A stretch of DNA of 64,000 nt from an uncultured Acetatifactor sp. (GCA_947629645.1 CANREV010000010.1:18191-82190), one strand, 5' to 3'. Numbered from the stretch's first letter, positions 51,141 through 61,033 are shown. Numbers and translations are program-made. The notes: generated by a model not told the origin, from the sequence alone.

Positions 51141-52475
51141 ATGAATTTAGGGAAAGAAACGGAAACGCTTGAATTTAAAAAAACAACCGGAGAAATGAAA
51201 GAGGCAATGATCTCTATATCCGCCATTTTAAATAAACATGGGGTGGGAACACTTTATTTTGGCGTGAAGCCAAACGGCGATGTCTGCGGTCAAGATGTTT
51301 CAGAGTCATCGCTTCGGGATGTTTCAAGGACTGTTTATGAAAATATAAGACCACAGATATATCCTGTTGTTGAAGAAGTAGAGATGTGTGGAAAACATCT
51401 GATCAAGGTCGAATTTAATGGAGATGATACGCCATATTCCGCAGCAGGACGTTATTATTTAAGAACAGCGGACGAAGACCGTGAGGTTACACCGGAAGAA
51501 CTAAAGAATTTCTTTGTATCAAATGAGTATAAAGAAAAATGGGAAAGAGCCGCATCTTCATCTACTGTAAAACAGGTTGACAGGACTGCAGTAAGGTCCT
51601 TTTGGCAAAAGGCTGTTCTGGCAGGACGAATGCCGAATGGAAAGTATACCTGCCCGATGATTCTTAAAAGGTATGGACTGCTTAATGGAGATAACCTAAA
51701 TCATGCCGGAAAATATTTGTTTGGCAATACTCGACCGGTTACACTAAAAGCTGCTGTATTTGCTACAGACGAAAAGCTTACATTTATTGATATGAAGCTT
51801 TTTGAGGATAATATTTATAATTTACTTGATATTGCCGAAAATTATATTCTTCAAAATATGAAATGGAAAAGTGAAATAATCGGAACCCAAAGAGAAGAGA
51901 TTCCGGAAATTCCGGTTGCCGTGGTCAGGGAGGTTCTTTCTAACAGCTTTGCTCACGCGGTTTATAATGAACACACACATCATGAGATATGTATCCATCC
52001 GGGATTGATATCGGTTTATAGTCCGGGAGAGTATGCGAGCAATTACAAACCGGAGGAATACATAAAAGGAAATAAAGAATCTGCAATACGGAATGTCATA
52101 ATTTCCAAAATATTATATTTGAATAAATCTATTGAGCAGTTCGGCAGTGGGTTTAAAAGAGTAGACAGTTTGTGCAAGGATGCGGAAATTCGATATTCCT
52201 ACGAAATGCTGGAACATGGATTTAAGTTTATCTTATACAGGTCTCAGCATAAAAGTGACATTTATGATGTCACCTTAGATGTCACTTTGAATGGAACAGA
52301 AATGTCAGTGCTGGCGATATTGAGACAAAAACCGGATTCTTCGAGGAATGAGATTGCGGACAAAATATCAAAAACTGTCAGGACAGTGCAAAGAGCGTTG
52401 GATTCACTGCGGGAAAAAGGATATATCCAACGGATTGGTTCGAAACGGAACGCAAGATGGGAAGTGCTGAAATAA
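51141..52475 (+). CDS. AlbA_2/Schlafen-like ATP-binding regulator
   Basis: The product has 444 residues from the ATG at 51141, which matches the family start (ETETLEFKKT). The N-terminal AlbA_2 (divergent AAA-4) domain reads ETLEFKKTTGEMKEAMISISAILNKHGVGTLYFGV. The central part has the ATPase-like C-terminal domain with EVLSNSFAHAVYNEHTHHEI, LISVYSPGEY and IEQFGSGFKRV. A winged helix closes the protein (SRNEIADKISKTVRTVQRALDSLREKGYI). Such proteins are putative transcription regulators or antiviral-like effectors. The short tract DIYDVTLDVTLNGT is encoded by DNA that itself carries three TGTCAC half-sites. It starts a defence-type block with the Wadjet remnant. Confidence 0.82.
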   Translation: MNLGKETETLEFKKTTGEMKEAMISISAILNKHGVGTLYFGVKPNGDVCGQDVSESSLRDVSRTVYENIRPQIYPVVEEVEMCGKHLIKVEFNGDDTPYSAAGRYYLRTADEDREVTPEELKNFFVSNEYKEKWERAASSSTVKQVDRTAVRSFWQKAVLAGRMPNGKYTCPMILKRYGLLNGDNLNHAGKYLFGNTRPVTLKAAVFATDEKLTFIDMKLFEDNIYNLLDIAENYILQNMKWKSEIIGTQREEIPEIPVAVVREVLSNSFAHAVYNEHTHHEICIHPGLISVYSPGEYASNYKPEEYIKGNKESAIRNVIISKILYLNKSIEQFGSGFKRVDSLCKDAEIRYSYEMLEHGFKFILYRSQHKSDIYDVTLDVTLNGTEMSVLAILRQKPDSSRNEIADKISKTVRTVQRALDSLREKGYIQRIGSKRNARWEVLK

Positions 52476-52515
52476 GTGTGCCTGTTTAAAGATTATAAAA
52501 AGCAAGAGGGAGAAT

Positions 52516-55404
52516 ATGGACTTTACCCGACAGAAGAACAATGTTTTTAATGCCATACCTGAAAATTTTTTTAATTACCTTGCCAGTAATAGTAACCAAA
52601 GACTATATTCACAGTGTCTGCGGCTTATTTATGAGCAGTATGAGAGAGAAGTTTCTTATCGGATTCCGCGTAATCAAATAAGAGATGCATTGGCAATTTA
52701 TTTATTGGAGAATCATGTTTCTCTGGAGGTGGATGAGGAAACCGGCCCCATGAAAAACCATACTGAGCTTGCAACTTCGATCCTTCGGAAATTTTGTGCC
52801 AAAAATGTAGGGTGGCTGGAGGAGGAAAACGATGATGCCACCTATGAAAAGCAGATCATGATAACGGAGCAGGGACTGCTTTTAGCAGAATTTTTGATAC
52901 GATTAGAAAAACCCGAGAAAGAAGAGTACTCGGGTTATATTTTCAATATCTATAACACTTTTCAGAATGAAGAATTATGGCGGGAAAATCCATATGTAAA
53001 TGGCATTAAAAATATCCATATGAAAGCGCTGGAGAAAAAACTCGGCGCAGGAGAAAAACAAAAGATAGGAATCGAAAAAAGGTGGAACCAGGCTCAGGAG
53101 AGACTCTACACTGTTCAGAACAATGATGCCATAAAAGGTGTGGAAGAAAGCGTCCGCGTGCTTGAGGAACAGATCAGAAACCTGGATAGAGAGATTGAAA
53201 ATGGAGAAACTTCCGTGGCGCGGTTGATGCGGGTCGAGCAGCGGTTTGAGAAAATGGAGAACTGGTTAGCGGATAAGGTGAATTTTATCCTTCAGGATAT
53301 TCAGAATATGAAATTACTGTCCGAAGAGACGTTGGACGGAGATGTAAAAAGGGAAAGTTTTTTACGTGTGGCGGAGAAGGTTTTGAATTATCAGGAGTCT
53401 TTGAGAGAAAGCAGAATCCGCAGAAAAGATGAAATCAGTAATATGAGCGGAAATATCTCCGACAGGGAAAGCGTGATCAAGAATCTTGAGGCCAACAAGC
53501 TGGTGCTGCCGCCGGAGATTGAAGATGCCAAAAAGGTACTTTCCAGAGAATTTGAGAGACAGGGAATCCATACGGAAATCCGGGTTTTTGCGGAGCTGGT
53601 GAATGAGGTGAAACCGGAAAGCTGGAGAAAGGCCATTGAAACTTTTTTGGGCAGAAAAAGATTTTATATCATTGTGGATGGCGCTTATTGTCTGAAAGCC
53701 ATGGAAGTGCTGCAGGACAAAAGGCTTTATCATGCCAATGTGGTGATTACTGACAAGCTGCCGGAATCGGAGGTGAACAAAGGATCTGCTGCGGAAGTAT
53801 TGTCGATTCCGAATATTTTTGCCAGAAGGTATGCCAATTATCTGTTGAACGGAATCCATCTGTGCGACACACTGGAGGAACTCCATGAACATCCGCAGGG
53901 TGGACTGATGAAAAACTGTATGTTGGCAAAAAGCTACGCGGTCTCTAATATGAAACTGGAGAAGACCAGATATTATCTGGGAGCTGATGCAATTAAGCTG
54001 CAGCTGGAACAGCTCCGACAGGAACAGGAGGAGGAAAAATCCGCATTAAACAATAAAATAGCAGAACATGATCTGATTGAGAGGCAAATAAAGGAGATCG
54101 GAGAGATTGAGTGGAAAGCGGAACATTATGATTTTACTGCGCCGCTGCAGCTGCAAGCAGACAGAGCGCGGCAAAACAGCCTAAAGGCCCAGAAACAGGA
54201 GTTAGAGACCAATCCGGCGTTTATGGCCGTGCTGGAAGAAATGCAGAAGGCGCAGCAGCAGTTTGATGCGGTTCAAAAAGAAAGGGATGGCATTGTAGGT
54301 TCCATACACAGCTGCGAGGTTGAACTGAAACGGGAGCAGGATAACCAAAAAAGGATTGCAGGAGAAATCTATGAGACAGAGCAGGTTTATCGTGAAAAGC
54401 GGGAGAAATTTATAGAGCTGGAACCTGCAATGCTGGAAGAGTATCGCAGATTACGGGCAAAGTCAGATACCTGCTTGGTAATCAAAGAGAAGACAGTTCA
54501 AAATTTGCAGGGAGATTTAGATAACTGTATACGAGAAATGGAAAATCTCCAAACGGATTATGCCAAAATTGCGGAGATTGATTTAAACAGACGCGGCGTT
54601 TCCTTTATTCCCTTTTATAGAAGCCACATGAAAGAAATATCCAATGTAAAGCTGGAGGAAGCTTCTGCAAAGCTGGAGCAGCAGTCCAAGATATTGGAGA
54701 GCGCATTTATGAATGACTTTGTGGCAGAGATCAATGAGGCAGTCACCAATGCCCGTATGGAAATCGACCTGATCAATCGGGAACTGAGGCAGCTGCCTTT
54801 CGGAAATGACACCTATCGTTTTGTCATGGAAGAAAAAGCGGACAGAAAGGAATTTTTCCGTATCTGCAAAAAATTAGGTGACCTTGGGTCTTCTGAATTT
54901 TATTTGAGCAGCGGCCGGACGGATGAAGAATTGGAGCATGATATTCAAGACTTTATGAATGTGATATTAGAAGAAGAGGATGAAAAGGAATATACGGATT
55001 ATCGGAAGTATTTCACCTATGATATGAAAATATCCAGCCGTCAGGGAGAGGAAGAAATAGAAGCCGATCTGTCAAAGAAACAGGGATCTGCCAGCAACGG
55101 TGAAAAACAGACACCCTATTTTATCATTTTGGCGGCCAGTCTGATGCAGTGTTATCCGAAAAACAACTGCTGTGTACGGCTCGCGTTTATTGACGAAGCA
55201 TTCTCGGCACTTTCCAGAGAGCGGATAGAACAGATGGTGAAATATTTTGAGGAAAATCATTTTCAGGTGATCTATGCCGCACCGCCGGAAAAGATTAGCA
55301 GCATTGGAAGTTTCATACAGTCTACAGTTAGTCTGGTGCTTACCGGACGTTATACGAATATGGTGGAAGGATTGGTTAAGACAGATGCCTTTTCAATGGA
55401 ATGA
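52516..55404 (+). CDS. JetA-JetC chimera of a Wadjet system (internal deletion)
   Basis: The product has 962 residues (ribosome binding site GAGGGAG). Residues 1-~190 match the start of JetA, the kleisin-like DUF5716 protein (AIPENFFNYLASNSNQRLYSQCL, then a winged-helix region). From about residue 220 the sequence is the coiled-coil and hinge part of JetC, the SMC/MukB-like motor: hinge-like LVLPPEIEDAKKVL..RKAIETFLGRKRFYIIVDG about 327-395. The C-terminal head has the signature region SNGEKQTPYF about 857-866 and Walker B LAFIDEAFSAL about 889. The JetC N-terminal head with Walker A and all of JetB are missing. An in-frame deletion fused the two genes, so ATP-driven plasmid or phage DNA sensing is probably lost. 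Confidence 0.75.
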   Translation: MDFTRQKNNVFNAIPENFFNYLASNSNQRLYSQCLRLIYEQYEREVSYRIPRNQIRDALAIYLLENHVSLEVDEETGPMKNHTELATSILRKFCAKNVGWLEEENDDATYEKQIMITEQGLLLAEFLIRLEKPEKEEYSGYIFNIYNTFQNEELWRENPYVNGIKNIHMKALEKKLGAGEKQKIGIEKRWNQAQERLYTVQNNDAIKGVEESVRVLEEQIRNLDREIENGETSVARLMRVEQRFEKMENWLADKVNFILQDIQNMKLLSEETLDGDVKRESFLRVAEKVLNYQESLRESRIRRKDEISNMSGNISDRESVIKNLEANKLVLPPEIEDAKKVLSREFERQGIHTEIRVFAELVNEVKPESWRKAIETFLGRKRFYIIVDGAYCLKAMEVLQDKRLYHANVVITDKLPESEVNKGSAAEVLSIPNIFARRYANYLLNGIHLCDTLEELHEHPQGGLMKNCMLAKSYAVSNMKLEKTRYYLGADAIKLQLEQLRQEQEEEKSALNNKIAEHDLIERQIKEIGEIEWKAEHYDFTAPLQLQADRARQNSLKAQKQELETNPAFMAVLEEMQKAQQQFDAVQKERDGIVGSIHSCEVELKREQDNQKRIAGEIYETEQVYREKREKFIELEPAMLEEYRRLRAKSDTCLVIKEKTVQNLQGDLDNCIREMENLQTDYAKIAEIDLNRRGVSFIPFYRSHMKEISNVKLEEASAKLEQQSKILESAFMNDFVAEINEAVTNARMEIDLINRELRQLPFGNDTYRFVMEEKADRKEFFRICKKLGDLGSSEFYLSSGRTDEELEHDIQDFMNVILEEEDEKEYTDYRKYFTYDMKISSRQGEEEIEADLSKKQGSASNGEKQTPYFIILAASLMQCYPKNNCCVRLAFIDEAFSALSRERIEQMVKYFEENHFQVIYAAPPEKISSIGSFIQSTVSLVLTGRYTNMVEGLVKTDAFSME

Positions 55405-56641
55405 AAATCAAAAACTTGTGCTGGAAAAGCTTTTGGATAAATATGAGAACAGCAAAAGTTATGCTGAAAAAACCTTCAAAAAGCAAAAATTCTTTATCAA
55501 ACCTGAGGACATTTGCGGGACATACAGGGACAGTTTTGCCGATGTGACCCAGATATCGGATTTTGAACAGGATGTGCAGACTCTGGAAAGGGAAGGCCTT
55601 GTCAGGATTATTTTGAAAAATGGCGAAATGCAAAAAATTGTTGCAGAAGAGGAGAGGATTGCAGAATATTATCTGATGTTGGGAAGGACTGAAAAAAAGG
55701 AACTTATCAGCCAGGAGATACATTTATATCAAAACTTTCTGGGGAAAAATGTCCTGCTGGATCATTTCTGCAAGGAACAGATTCGGCGTCTGGAAAAGGG
55801 AAATAGACCGATGGTTTCAAAAGAAAAAGCGGAAAATCTGCTTCCGCTGATGCAATTTATTTTGAATAATCAGGAAGAATTTTTGGAAAGGGAATTATCC
55901 ATTCGTTTTTTTGGAGATACAAAGCTATTTGAGAAATCTTATCGTGCCACTGTGTGTAAGATAATGGAAAAATATGGAGATTATCAGGATCGGTTGTTTG
56001 GCGTATCAGACAACAGGGAAAAAGAACTAATCCTTTTGGGTGAGCACAATATTCACGCAAATCCCGCCTATGTATATGTGCGTGGGAATGGAGAATTTCT
56101 ATTAAAGAATGGGACTGTATTGCGTCTTACACCGGAAAATCCAATCGCTTTTTCTGCTGAAACAATTAAAAATATGGATAAGATATTGATAAAAAATGCA
56201 AAAGTGATGACCATTGAAAATCTGGCGTCTTTTCATAGGATATATGATCGGGATACATTCTATATTTTTCTGAGCGGATATCATAATACGTTAAAGCAAC
56301 ACTTTATTAAGCGGCTGGCACAGGAAAATCCAAAATTGAGATGGTATCATTTTGGCGATCTGGATCCGGACGGATATTATATTTTGGAACACTTAAAGCG
56401 AGGAACGGGAATAGCCTTCGAGCCGTTTCATATGGGAGTGGGTGATTTGATAAAGTTTGAGGAGTACGGGAAAAAGCTGAGCGAAATCGACCGAAAGAAA
56501 GCGAATATACTAATGAATTCAGGATTATATTACAGAGAACTTTCCTATATGATTGAAAAAAATGTGAAATTAGAACAAGAGATCATTGCATGGGAGTTAA
56601 ATGATAAAAAATACTTTTCATCTGCCGCGGCAGGATGTTGA
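55385..56641 (+). CDS. jetD: Wadjet nuclease subunit JetD
   Basis: The product has 418 residues from the ATG at 55385, overlapping the upstream gene by 20 bases. The N-terminal DUF3322-type part is helical. The C-terminal TOPRIM-like DUF2220 part has MTIENLASFHR (about 275-285), YIFLSGYHN and WYHFGDLDPDGYYILEHL (about 319-336; the DxD is the metal site). JetD cleaves plasmid or phage DNA that the JetABC motor has extruded. The gene looks intact although its motor partners are fused and truncated. Confidence 0.85.
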   Translation: MPFQWNENQKLVLEKLLDKYENSKSYAEKTFKKQKFFIKPEDICGTYRDSFADVTQISDFEQDVQTLEREGLVRIILKNGEMQKIVAEEERIAEYYLMLGRTEKKELISQEIHLYQNFLGKNVLLDHFCKEQIRRLEKGNRPMVSKEKAENLLPLMQFILNNQEEFLERELSIRFFGDTKLFEKSYRATVCKIMEKYGDYQDRLFGVSDNREKELILLGEHNIHANPAYVYVRGNGEFLLKNGTVLRLTPENPIAFSAETIKNMDKILIKNAKVMTIENLASFHRIYDRDTFYIFLSGYHNTLKQHFIKRLAQENPKLRWYHFGDLDPDGYYILEHLKRGTGIAFEPFHMGVGDLIKFEEYGKKLSEIDRKKANILMNSGLYYRELSYMIEKNVKLEQEIIAWELNDKKYFSSAAAGC

Positions 56642-56668
56642 AAAGTTTCAAAAACGCCTGTAAAATCA

Positions 56669-56923
56669 ATGATTTCATGGCAAGAAAAGACGTTTACTAC
56701 ACCACTACTATACCATTTGGGAAAGAGTCTTCCGGTGGCAGAATCTTTTGAACCATATCATTCTATTCGAGAGCGTAAGGATTCCTATTATCGTATTTAT
56801 GTGGATAATTATGTTATTTATTATGTGGTAATAAGTGATAATCCGGACGATTTGATTATGGAGGAAGAAGATTTCTATATAATGGACAAAATAGGGATAA
56901 ATTGGTGTAAAAAAGTAAGTTGA
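56669..56923 (+). pseudogene. Degenerate RelE/ParE-like toxin
   Basis: The open frame of 84 codons has a central part ERKDSYYRIYVDNYVIYYVVI that resembles the strand pair of ParE/Txe toxins (DSYYRIF-x-N-Y-x-I-F-Y-x-V). The first ~30 residues do not fit the family, and the acidic C-terminus (NPDDLIMEEEDFYIM) looks frame-shifted. No antitoxin precedes it. It is probably a broken remnant; a short unrelated protein is the alternative. Confidence 0.4.
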
Positions 56924-56960
56924 AAGAACAGAAACAAACGGTATGTAAGGTGAAATTATA

Positions 56961-57683
56961 ATGGTACGAATAGCAATCTGTGATGACGAAAACGAAGCTG
57001 TCACACAGCATGAGGACATTGTAAAAAGCAGTCTTAAGTCCTGCGGTATCGGTTATGAAATCATAACCTACACGCAGAGCAGCAATCTCTTGTTCGATAT
57101 TACAGACGATCACTTTTTCTTTGATCTCATTCTGCTTGATATAGAAATGCCTGGAATAACTGGCATGGAGCTTTCCGAAAAAATTAAGCTGTATTTGCCG
57201 AATGTAAAGATTATTTTTATCACATCGCATATCGAGTATGCGATTGACGCTTTTGAATTGTCTATCTTCCGCTATGTACCAAAAAGCAATCTTACGGATC
57301 GTTTGGCAGCTGCCATAACGGACGCGGCAAAGTTGATTGAGCTGGAAGCAGGGAAAGAGTATATCATTCAAGCCGCCGGGCGCATGGAAAAAATACCCTG
57401 CAAAGACATTTTCTATATCCGGCGTGACGGCGGCAAAAATGTGGTGATTGTTTCCAGCATGGGAATATCGAAGGCGAGAAAAAGCCTGCAGCAGATTTTT
57501 GAGGAATTGGACACGCCGGAGTTTATCTTCATTGACCGGGGGTGTATCGTGAATATCATTCATATCATGAAGATCAGTGACGGTATGGCGTATCTCAAAA
57601 ATGGCGAAAAGTTGCCTATCAGCCGTTCCCATCTGCAGGAGGTAAAGCAACAGATCAATCAGTTTTGGGGAGCGCATATATGA
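56961..57683 (+). CDS. LytTR-type response regulator, second system
   Basis: The product has 240 residues. Receiver: CDDE (about 7-10), phospho-acceptor Asp in ILLDIEMPGITG (about 59), and VPKSN at the Lys position. LytTR domain (about 135-238): CKDIFYIRRDGGKNVVIV, FIFIDRGCIVNIIHI and LPISRSHLQEVKQQI. It overlaps the kinase gene by 4 bases (ATGA). The 9-12-9 direct repeats at 59413 and 61034 are its probable sites, giving control of two ABC operons. Confidence 0.92.
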   Translation: MVRIAICDDENEAVTQHEDIVKSSLKSCGIGYEIITYTQSSNLLFDITDDHFFFDLILLDIEMPGITGMELSEKIKLYLPNVKIIFITSHIEYAIDAFELSIFRYVPKSNLTDRLAAAITDAAKLIELEAGKEYIIQAAGRMEKIPCKDIFYIRRDGGKNVVIVSSMGISKARKSLQQIFEELDTPEFIFIDRGCIVNIIHIMKISDGMAYLKNGEKLPISRSHLQEVKQQINQFWGAHI

Positions 57684-58984
57684 TGACTTGGTATCAGATA
57701 CTTTTCTTCTTTTTGACAAATGGGCTGCGGATGTTTTTCGGTATGTATCTTGCTATAACGCTCTTGGATTTATCTGCGAATATGAAAAAGGCTGTCGCCT
57801 TTTCTAAATGCTGCGCATGCGCAGCATGTGCATCGGTATGTATAACAGTGCTTTCTGTTTTCCCTATTCAGCAAATCTATATTGGAGGGGCAGAAACGAT
57901 CATTTTAACAGTGATTTTATATTGTATATTTGCTGCAAACTTAAGAATGAGCCTGTTTCTTATGTTCTTTTATGAGATAACCGTTGGACTTTGGGAATTT
58001 ATTATATCAGCCGGACTTGGCGTTGCATTTCATTCAGACAGCTTTCTCAATACAAAATCATTTGGATATATGGCTGCCGTTTGGATTGTCCGGTTACTTA
58101 TGCTTGGTATGGCGTTTCAAATTAAAAGGACATCTAAAAGAAATAAAAAGCAATCATCACAGGTCATAGCCGGAGCTGCATTAGTCGGTTTTTTAGGGGT
58201 AGTCCTCTTGTCCGGACAAAAGACCATAGCGATCAGTGACGATCAACTGACCGTTTGGGTTATCTTTGCCGTGTTAATCCTTATAGCGATTCTGTTTTTC
58301 AACCTTAATCGTCAATATGAAATGGAGAAAGCAATCGCACAGCTTGAAAAAGATAAAAATACGCTGATGGAGCGAGACTATCAGAATTTAAAAAATTCCT
58401 ATGCTGCTAGCGCAAAACTGTTTCACGATTTTCATAACCATGTGGAAGCGCTATATCGCTATCTGTCAAAAAACAGCACTGAAGAAGCAATGGAATATCT
58501 TGAAAATCTGCGTACTCCTATGCAGAGTATTTCTGAGACAACTTGGACAGGCGAGGAAGCGATCGACTATCTGATCAGCAGCAAAATCGCCCTTGCCATT
58601 TCACAAAACATTCGGGTAAACACAAATATTGAATTTCCCCGTCATACCAATATAAGAAGTGTTGACTTGGTTGCGATTATAGGGAACCTGCTGGATAATT
58701 CCATTGAAGCGGCAGGCAACGCAGAGGATAGTCTGCGTTTTATCAATCTGACAATTCGCCGTATCAATGATATGCTGGTAATCAAGGTGGAAAATGGGTG
58801 TAGCGCCCAGCCCGCCGTGGCTGATGGAGTTTTGCAGACTTCCAAAGCAGATAAAGCCTTGCATGGCTGGGGATTAAAAAGTGTCCGCACTGCTGCGGAA
58901 CACTATGACGGGACAATGGAAACCGAATATCGCAATCATACATTTCGCACGGTTGTCACGTTATCTTTCGGAATCTGCCAATAA
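57680..58984 (+). CDS. GHKL-domain sensor histidine kinase, second system
   Basis: The product has 434 residues from ATG 57680 (GGGGA upstream, 4-base overlap with the regulator). Six membrane helices fill about residues 5-215. The phospho-acceptor region is AKLFHDFHNHVEAL. The ATPase domain has NLLDNSIEAAGN and HGWGLKSVRTAAEHYDG. It is an AgrC-like peptide-sensing type with no adjacent peptide gene. Together with the ABC exporters downstream it may respond to peptides or antimicrobial peptides. Confidence 0.9.
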   Translation: MMTWYQILFFFLTNGLRMFFGMYLAITLLDLSANMKKAVAFSKCCACAACASVCITVLSVFPIQQIYIGGAETIILTVILYCIFAANLRMSLFLMFFYEITVGLWEFIISAGLGVAFHSDSFLNTKSFGYMAAVWIVRLLMLGMAFQIKRTSKRNKKQSSQVIAGAALVGFLGVVLLSGQKTIAISDDQLTVWVIFAVLILIAILFFNLNRQYEMEKAIAQLEKDKNTLMERDYQNLKNSYAASAKLFHDFHNHVEALYRYLSKNSTEEAMEYLENLRTPMQSISETTWTGEEAIDYLISSKIALAISQNIRVNTNIEFPRHTNIRSVDLVAIIGNLLDNSIEAAGNAEDSLRFINLTIRRINDMLVIKVENGCSAQPAVADGVLQTSKADKALHGWGLKSVRTAAEHYDGTMETEYRNHTFRTVVTLSFGICQ

Positions 58985-59066
58985 GGGGCAGGAAATTTCA
59001 TGTAAAATCCCTGACATACATCTTGGTGCTTTTGCCCGCATCTGAGTCACCTCATCAAATGTGAAT

Positions 59067-59297
59067 TTAATTATCCTTCTTAAAAAACTCAACAGTCATC
59101 AGTATAATTCCCAAAAGCACCAATAGGATTGAAACAGCAAACCATAGTATAAGATTCGATTGTGCAATTTGTGTCAACAGTTTTCCAGGAGGAGTTGTCC
59201 ATCCATCTATTGAATAGTTATTGGCTGATATAATAACAGCAAGAGACCAAATACTTCCAATCAGGGAAACAAAACCACCAATGATTGCCCGTTTCAT
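59067..59297 (-). CDS. Small two-helix membrane protein
   Basis: The product has 76 residues from the ATG at 59297; AGGAGG lies 10 bases before it. Two membrane helices (about 7-27 and 49-70) are joined by a polar loop (DGWTTPPGK). It is transcribed opposite to the ABC operon, whose regulatory box lies in the shared upstream region 59298-59573. I do not recognise the family; position suggests a role with the exporters. Confidence 0.65.
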   Translation of the reverse strand: MKRAIIGGFVSLIGSIWSLAVIISANNYSIDGWTTPPGKLLTQIAQSNLILWFAVSILLVLLGIILMTVEFFKKDN

Positions 59298-59412
59298 ATA
59301 ACCCAATCCTCCTATAATTATTTCTTCTCAGACAAGTCCCGATTGTCACACAGCCGCCCATCCGATATTTCAGATTATACTACCAAAATATGAGAGAATC
59401 CAGCGGATTTTT

Positions 59413-59442
59413 TCGTGGACAAAAATGCCCCGATCACGGACA
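59413..59442 (+). promoter_or_regulatory. LytTR-type direct repeat before ABC operon 1
   Basis: TCGTGGACA (59413-59421) and TCACGGACA (59434-59442) are direct repeats with a 12-base spacer (21 bp period), about 130 bases before the ABC ATPase start. The box matches that at 61034 and resembles the one at 26659. Confidence 0.65.
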
Positions 59443-59573
59443 TACCCGCAGAGGCAGTTAATTTCTGATAACATAAAGTTCAAGATTTGCTCGCGAGTCT
59501 TGGCGCGAGATTTAGGTCTGTTTTAGCAGACATTTTCTTATGTATAAGTGTGTACGAAAAGGAGGTTTGCAAA

Positions 59574-60314
59574 GTGGAAAATATTATCCTGCAAACACAC
59601 GGAATATCCGTGAAATATGGTAATTTTCTTGCCCTTGACGATATAAGCATAAGCCTTAAAAGTAAGCATATCTACGGCTTTATCGGCGAGAACGGAGCGG
59701 GTAAGACTACGCTGATGAAAGTGCTGACAGGGCTGCTTTATCCGACAAGCGGCACATTTTCGCTGTTTGGAAAGATCGAGCCGTCCGATATTTTAAAAAT
59801 GCGCCGATATATCGGCAGTACCATTGAAGCTCCTGCCCTTTACTCGGAATACTCCGCCTATCGCAATCTTGAGTTACAGCGTATTCTTGTCGGCAATCCA
59901 GACAAGGAAATATGCGATAAGTTGCTTGGAATAATGGGGTTGTTCGAGTTTAAGGATAAAAAGGTAAGCAAATTCTCTATGGGCATGAAGCAGCGGCTTG
60001 GTATAGCAATGGCTTTAGTCGGCAAGCCGAAACTGTTGATACTTGACGAACCGATCAACGGTCTTGACCCTAAAAACATATCTGAACTGCGCACTCTGCT
60101 TAAAAAGCTGAATGAGGAAGATGGCGTAACGCTGTTTCTGTCAAGCCATATCCTAAACGAGCTTTATTTGCTTGCTACGGATTACTATATCATCTATAAG
60201 GGGAAGATCATTAAATCGCTCACACATGATGAACTTGACGAGAAACTTTCTGCTACGGGGCAAAATCTTGAAGAATATTTCCTTAGCATTACGGGAGGTG
60301 ACAACAATGCGTAA
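59574..60314 (+). CDS. ABC transporter ATPase, bacitracin/lantibiotic-export type
   Basis: The product has 246 residues from a GTG at 59574, behind AAGGAGG with 8-base spacing. Motifs: Walker A GENGAGKTT (about 38-46), signature FSMGMKQR (about 133-140), Walker B LLILDEPINGLDP (about 154-166), and H-loop LSSHIL. It is of the BcrA/NukF type that drives export or resistance to peptides. The permease gene overlaps by 8 bases. Confidence 0.88.
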   Translation: MENIILQTHGISVKYGNFLALDDISISLKSKHIYGFIGENGAGKTTLMKVLTGLLYPTSGTFSLFGKIEPSDILKMRRYIGSTIEAPALYSEYSAYRNLELQRILVGNPDKEICDKLLGIMGLFEFKDKKVSKFSMGMKQRLGIAMALVGKPKLLILDEPINGLDPKNISELRTLLKKLNEEDGVTLFLSSHILNELYLLATDYYIIYKGKIIKSLTHDELDEKLSATGQNLEEYFLSITGGDNNA

Positions 60315-61002
60315 ACAGCTAATAATCGAAAAATATAAAGCTGAAAGATTTGCTATAATGTATCTTGCGACAGTTGTTCTTGCGGCAGCAGGATTTTTTC
60401 TTGGACTTCTTAAGCTCCCTCAAAATCTGGATACATCCACAGTATTTTCTTTTTCAATTTGTGATACATCTTTTATGTTCATCATTTCGCTTGTTACAGC
60501 TTGGTTTGCTGGAAACGATTTCTTAAACCGAACAATACATAATGAAATAAAAACAGGATACAGCCGTGTTTCAGTATTTCTTGTAAGAACGATTACCTGT
60601 GAAATTATGGCAATATTACTCCATTTGACTTATGTGTTCGCAACAGTGATCGGATTTGCAGTGAAATATAGATTTGACAGTAGTATATTTTCCATTACGA
60701 ATTTTGTTTGGCTGCTGGTAGTTATGTCACAGATATGTGCCAACATCTGTATTGTTATGTTTATTGTTTTTTCGCTCAAAAAAACCACATTGGGAATAGT
60801 CGTAACAGTTATTTTTAATTTTGTGAGTTGTAATATTCTTAGAAACTTTATCAGTGACAGCTTTTTTGGACTGACCTGTTTCAGCCTTGCGCAAACGAGC
60901 GATAGAAAAACACTTGCATTGTCGGAGTCCCTTGCAGTAGCAGTGATAGCTATTTCGCTTACAGCAACACACATTGTTTTCAGAAAAGCCGAGATAAAAT
61001 AG
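60307..61002 (+). CDS. ABC-2-type permease, partner of ATPase 1
   Basis: The product has 231 residues from the ATG at 60307 (GGGAGGTGA upstream). Six membrane helices are predicted, in the ABC-2/BcrB style. The N-terminal basic segment RKQLIIEKYKAERF precedes TM1, and ETPIHNEIKTGYSR-like (here RTIHNEIKTGYSRVSVFLVR) is the typical coupling loop for this family. It forms the exporter with the ATPase that overlaps its start. Confidence 0.82.
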   Translation: MRKQLIIEKYKAERFAIMYLATVVLAAAGFFLGLLKLPQNLDTSTVFSFSICDTSFMFIISLVTAWFAGNDFLNRTIHNEIKTGYSRVSVFLVRTITCEIMAILLHLTYVFATVIGFAVKYRFDSSIFSITNFVWLLVVMSQICANICIVMFIVFSLKKTTLGIVVTVIFNFVSCNILRNFISDSFFGLTCFSLAQTSDRKTLALSESLAVAVIAISLTATHIVFRKAEIK

Positions 61003-61033
61003 CAGGACACAGTAATGAGAAAATGAATGTCGC

